Shown here piece after piece: positions 14,406 through 16,349 of a stretch of DNA of 16,349 nucleotides (positions are counted from its first letter, which is position 1; every line of letters begins with the position of its first letter). This stretch comes from Firmicutes bacterium UBA5493 (lineage in GTDB: Bacteria; Bacillota; Limnochordia; Darwinibacteriales; Darwinibacteriaceae): assembly GCA_002424045.1 (NCBI GenBank), contig DIPH01000031.1, positions 18,383-34,731 on the forward strand, read 5' to 3'. Position numbers and translations under genes: made by a program. The notes beneath the pieces are model-generated. The model saw nothing but the letters and a program-made list of their open reading frames with translations. It had not been told where the DNA came from and did no database searches.

Positions 14406-14954
14406 CTACAAGATAGTGTCCTCTCTCCCGCTTGCGTAGCTACATGAGCCTATGACCATGAAGTCAAGAAGGTCGATGCCAACAACGTCGCCAGCATCAT
14501 AAAGTTCCACCATAAAGCGTTCCTCTTCGTAGGTAATGAAGGGTGTGCCAGTGGAGTTTCGGCAAACAAAAAGAGCCGCAGCAGAATTGCTAACGGCCCA
14601 GCGCATAATTTGTCTTATTGTAGGGCGAGAAGGGAAGAGCTTTGTTACGGTGACTATATTCTTTGTGTTGACGGCAATGATATTATACGTAGTCTCTCGC
14701 AGGTCTGTCATTTCATCTTTAAATGTGGTGTAGACATCGCCAGGATTGTGAAGAGTTCCGTGGATAATGTAAGCTTCCTGGTCGTATCTTTTGCCAAGTT
14801 CCAGGATTACTTCGGCGCTAAGGGAAGTGACAGTGGCAATTCCGTGGGCCTTTAAACCTACGATTTTAATAGGCCCTTTTCCCATTTTAGTCTTTCTAGC
14901 CTTAGTTTGTTTAGCCAGTTGTCCAAAGGGTAATGTAAGCTGATTTGTTTTCAT
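14406..14954 (-). CDS. divergent RadC-like (JAB/MPN-fold) protein with lost metal motif
   Basis: A 182-residue protein. Positions 41-168 follow the RadC/JAB pattern: VTSLSAEVILELGKRYDQEA, a strand region, IRQIMRWAVSNSAAALFV (113-130), then DAGDVVGIDLLDFMVIGS (153-170), matching RadC's 'AGKxLGIxxxDHxIIG'. Where RadC has the metal-binding HxHPSGDP, this protein has CRNSTGTP (131-138). The two His are replaced by Cys and Asn, and the Asp that follows in the intact motif is also replaced, so peptidase-like metal chemistry is improbable. The N-terminus (1-28) is basic and low-complexity. ATG 14954 follows a perfect AGGAGGAA (14964-14971). It lies 57 bases downstream of a decayed RadC that retains the motif. 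Such divergent RadC proteins are usual in mobile or phage-like regions; the function is unknown. Confidence 0.7.
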   Translation of the reverse strand: MKTNQLTLPFGQLAKQTKARKTKMGKGPIKIVGLKAHGIATVTSLSAEVILELGKRYDQEAYIIHGTLHNPGDVYTTFKDEMTDLRETTYNIIAVNTKNIVTVTKLFPSRPTIRQIMRWAVSNSAAALFVCRNSTGTPFITYEEERFMVELYDAGDVVGIDLLDFMVIGSCSYASGREDTIL

Positions 14955-15011
14955 GATAAGAAATTCCTCCTGAATTTGATTTTTGTTCGTTTACGAGCCT
15001 CTGTGGACCTC

Positions 15012-15387
15012 CTAGAGCAATCCTCCGTCAAGGAAGCTGAAGTACTTTCTCTCCTTGCCAATAATCACATGGTCGATGACCTCAATACCCAGGATCTTCC
15101 CGGCATCTTTGACGCGCTTGGTGGTGGAGATATCTGGTTGGCTAGGCGATGGATCTCCCGATGGATGTTGGTGCGCCATGATAAGGCTATGGGCATTGAT
15201 CCGAATCGCCTCTTTGAAGATCCCTCGGATCCACAGAGCAGCTACTTAATGTGCCCATGGTGATAAGGGGTGTAGCAAGTACGCTACGGCGCTTGTTCAG
15301 GAGTATGCAGCGGATTACCTCTTGATCCAAATCCTGCATCAGAGGCGCTAAAAGCGCATAGGTGTCCTTAGCATTATTGATTTTCTG
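15012..15387 (-). pseudogene. radC: RadC family (JAB-domain) gene, 5'-truncated and frameshifted
   Basis: On the minus strand, frame one reads INNAKDTYALLAPLMQDLDQ then CILLNKRRSVLATPLITMGT and SSCSVDPR, typical of the RadC JAB domain. At about 15230 the frame is lost where relatives have HPREIFKEA. Two bases are missing, and the other frame continues IFKEAIRINAHSLIMAHQHP then SGDPSPSQPDISTTKR, VKDAGKILGIEVIDHVIIG and FSFLDGGLL to TAG at 15014-15012. The JAMM metal-binding pattern (HQHPSGDP with Ser and Asp after it) is complete, so the ancestor was probably active. The usual N-terminal helix-hairpin-helix part is absent: upstream, the sequence turns directly into a UvrD remnant. RadC's molecular role in bacteria is unsettled. 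Confidence 0.8.
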
Positions 15388-16241
15388 AAGCAATGAGCTG
15401 AGATATGAGGGGGGCGCTTGTCTGGTATTGGCTCTCCTTGTGTAGAGCAAGTAGAGTGTTTAGCCGCTTATGAAATGTGATGGGGCCATTCACCGGACAA
15501 ATGGGAGAGAACAAGAAGCTGATCTGCTGTGGAAAGATGCTCGACCTCATACTCTTTGGCTAGTTTCTGTAGCTGCAGATTATCCATGACCCTACTTGGC
15601 GTGTTAATGGCTTTAACCAGGTTGTTATTATAGTAGGGTTGATCTATGGCTTGAAGCAGAGCCAGGGCACTTGAGTGCTTTCACAACCATATCGTCAAGG
15701 TCGATGGCATTTTGCTCCCGCATGATCCGCTCGTAGAGGCTCAGAGCGCTCTGCACATCAACAGGTAAATCGGCAAAGAGAACCATCCCGTTTTTAACCT
15801 TAGTAATATTCTCCAGTAGTTCGTCCTCGGAAAAGTACCGGAACCTTTGCTGTGACAGTACATATTTGCCGATAAGTTGTCTGCGCTCTGCTACATCAAG
15901 GATCGCAAAGTCATCCTGAAGCCCAGCGGTAGCCGGGAATGTCTTCATCAGCTGCAAGCCTGCACTGTGGAAGGTGCGATCCACATAGCTTTAGCTGTTA
16001 CCCCAACTCTGTTATGCACTCTTTGCCGCAGTTTTGTAGCAGCCTTTGAGGTAAAGGTGAGGGCCATAATAGCCTCTGGCGAAACCTGCATCTTGGTCAC
16101 CAAGTGATGGATTCTCTCCACAATTAGAGCAGTTTTACCTCCTCCAGGGTTGGCCAAGACTACAATATCTTTAGACTTGCTTTCTACAGCTTTGCGCTGC
16201 TCTGGCGTTAGCTTAAACTTTCTGGTATTCAAACTCATCAT
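15388..16241 (-). pseudogene. UvrD/Rep-type superfamily 1 helicase, decayed with a large internal deletion
   Basis: The remnant starts at ATG 16241 (or 16238) after AAGGAAGG with LTPEQRKAVES and the Walker A ANPGGGKTAL (Lys36-Thr37), then motif Ia ALTFTSKAA. At about 15975 one base is missing (ATG-TGG-ATC-G then CACC), and the frame shifts to TFHSAGLQLMKTFPATAG through NAIDLDDMVVKAL near 15675, the 1A-1B region. There the sequence jumps frame to ALALLQAIDQPYYNNNLV and INTPSRVMDNLQLQKLAKEY. These match the 2A/2B region, so the Walker B, motif III and motif IV part (roughly 200-300 residues) is gone. A further shift yields GPITFHKRLNTLLALHKES and SAPLISQLI. Motifs V and VI are missing too, as RadC begins at once. 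It cannot be a working helicase. Confidence 0.8.
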
Positions 16242-16256
16242 CCTTCCTTAAGTAGA

Positions 16257-16282
16257 GAAGCGTCCCTAGGAGGAAACGCTTC
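16257..16282. terminator. hairpin upstream of the UvrD remnant
   Basis: GAAGCGT (16257-16263) pairs with ACGCTTC (16276-16282). T-rich sequence (TTTCTGCTCTTT) follows on the plus strand. On the minus strand the tail TCTCTACTT is weaker. It may end the unknown minus-strand gene that stops at 16266 before the UvrD remnant begins. Confidence 0.4.
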
Positions 16283-16349
16283 TTTCTGCTCTTTGACCTC
16301 GAATCTTAGCACTAAGCTCTGTGATAGTCTGGCTCGCTTGCTGTTTAGT
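16266..16349 (-). CDS. carboxy-terminal end of an unknown gene cut by the right edge
   Basis: A minus-strand frame is open from the window edge to TAG at 16268-16266. The visible residues are TKQQASQTITELSAKIRGQR followed by AERSVSS, a helical, charged sequence of no family I recognise. It ends 25 bases before the UvrD remnant's start and could share its transcript. A hairpin overlaps its end. With 27 residues visible, it may be a chance frame. Confidence 0.3.
   Translation of the reverse strand, partial: TKQQASQTITELSAKIRGQRAERSVSS

Noticed and set aside
14976..15263. Plus-strand frame of 95 residues opposite the RadC remnant
   Set aside because: The minus strand here spells a clear RadC C-terminus with the metal motif, so this frame is the antisense shadow.
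15877..16107. Plus-strand frame of 76 residues opposite the UvrD remnant
   Set aside because: It is antisense to recognisable UvrD sequence on the minus strand and has no supporting ribosome-binding site.
1..16349. CRISPR array, transposase or integrase
   Set aside because: I saw no regularly spaced repeats of CRISPR length, and no protein with transposase or integrase motifs anywhere in the window.

Overview
The window looks like an accessory 'defence island' from a Firmicutes (Bacillota, probably Clostridia-like) chromosome. The reasons are strong GGAGG-type ribosome-binding sites, U-tailed hairpin terminators, moderate GC by eye, and gene families common in that phylum. I cannot place it more precisely from sequence alone.

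Layout. Bases 1-522 hold the tail of a possible Phd-like antitoxin, two terminator hairpins pointing in opposite directions, a long inverted repeat that could be a structured RNA, and a promoter for the first gene. Bases 523-1177 hold an AbrB-type antitoxin followed by a frameshifted PIN-domain toxin. Bases 1251-11381 are the core: five intact, same-strand genes spaced from a 4-base overlap to 22 bases. They encode a large SNF2-like helicase with a degenerate phospholipase-D-like N-terminus, a DUF4391 protein, a RhuM-family protein, a type III-style adenine methyltransferase (Mod) and a type III restriction helicase-nuclease (Res). Downstream on the same strand is a GmrSD-like (DUF262 plus HNH) restriction gene, broken by a 2-base frameshift.

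From 13567 onward the genes lie on the minus strand. They are a HEPN/MNT toxin-antitoxin pair whose toxin half has lost its start codon and reading frame, a RadC-like protein with a lost metal-binding motif, a decayed RadC, and a decayed UvrD-type helicase. The UvrD remnant has lost its central third and runs directly into the truncated RadC. A short carboxy-terminal fragment of an unknown gene sits at the right edge.

How it works together. Mod probably methylates adenine in a specific site and Res probably translocates on and cuts unmodified DNA. The SNF2-like helicase and DUF4391, cotranscribed ahead of them, probably form an additional remodelling or sensing module. RhuM may be regulatory or an extra effector. 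Each of the five core genes has an uninterrupted frame over about 10 kb, whereas at least five neighbouring accessory genes carry small frameshifts. That contrast suggests the five-gene operon is under selection as one unit. It is the best candidate here for an under-described system: a type III R-M core extended by PLD-helicase, DUF4391 and RhuM.
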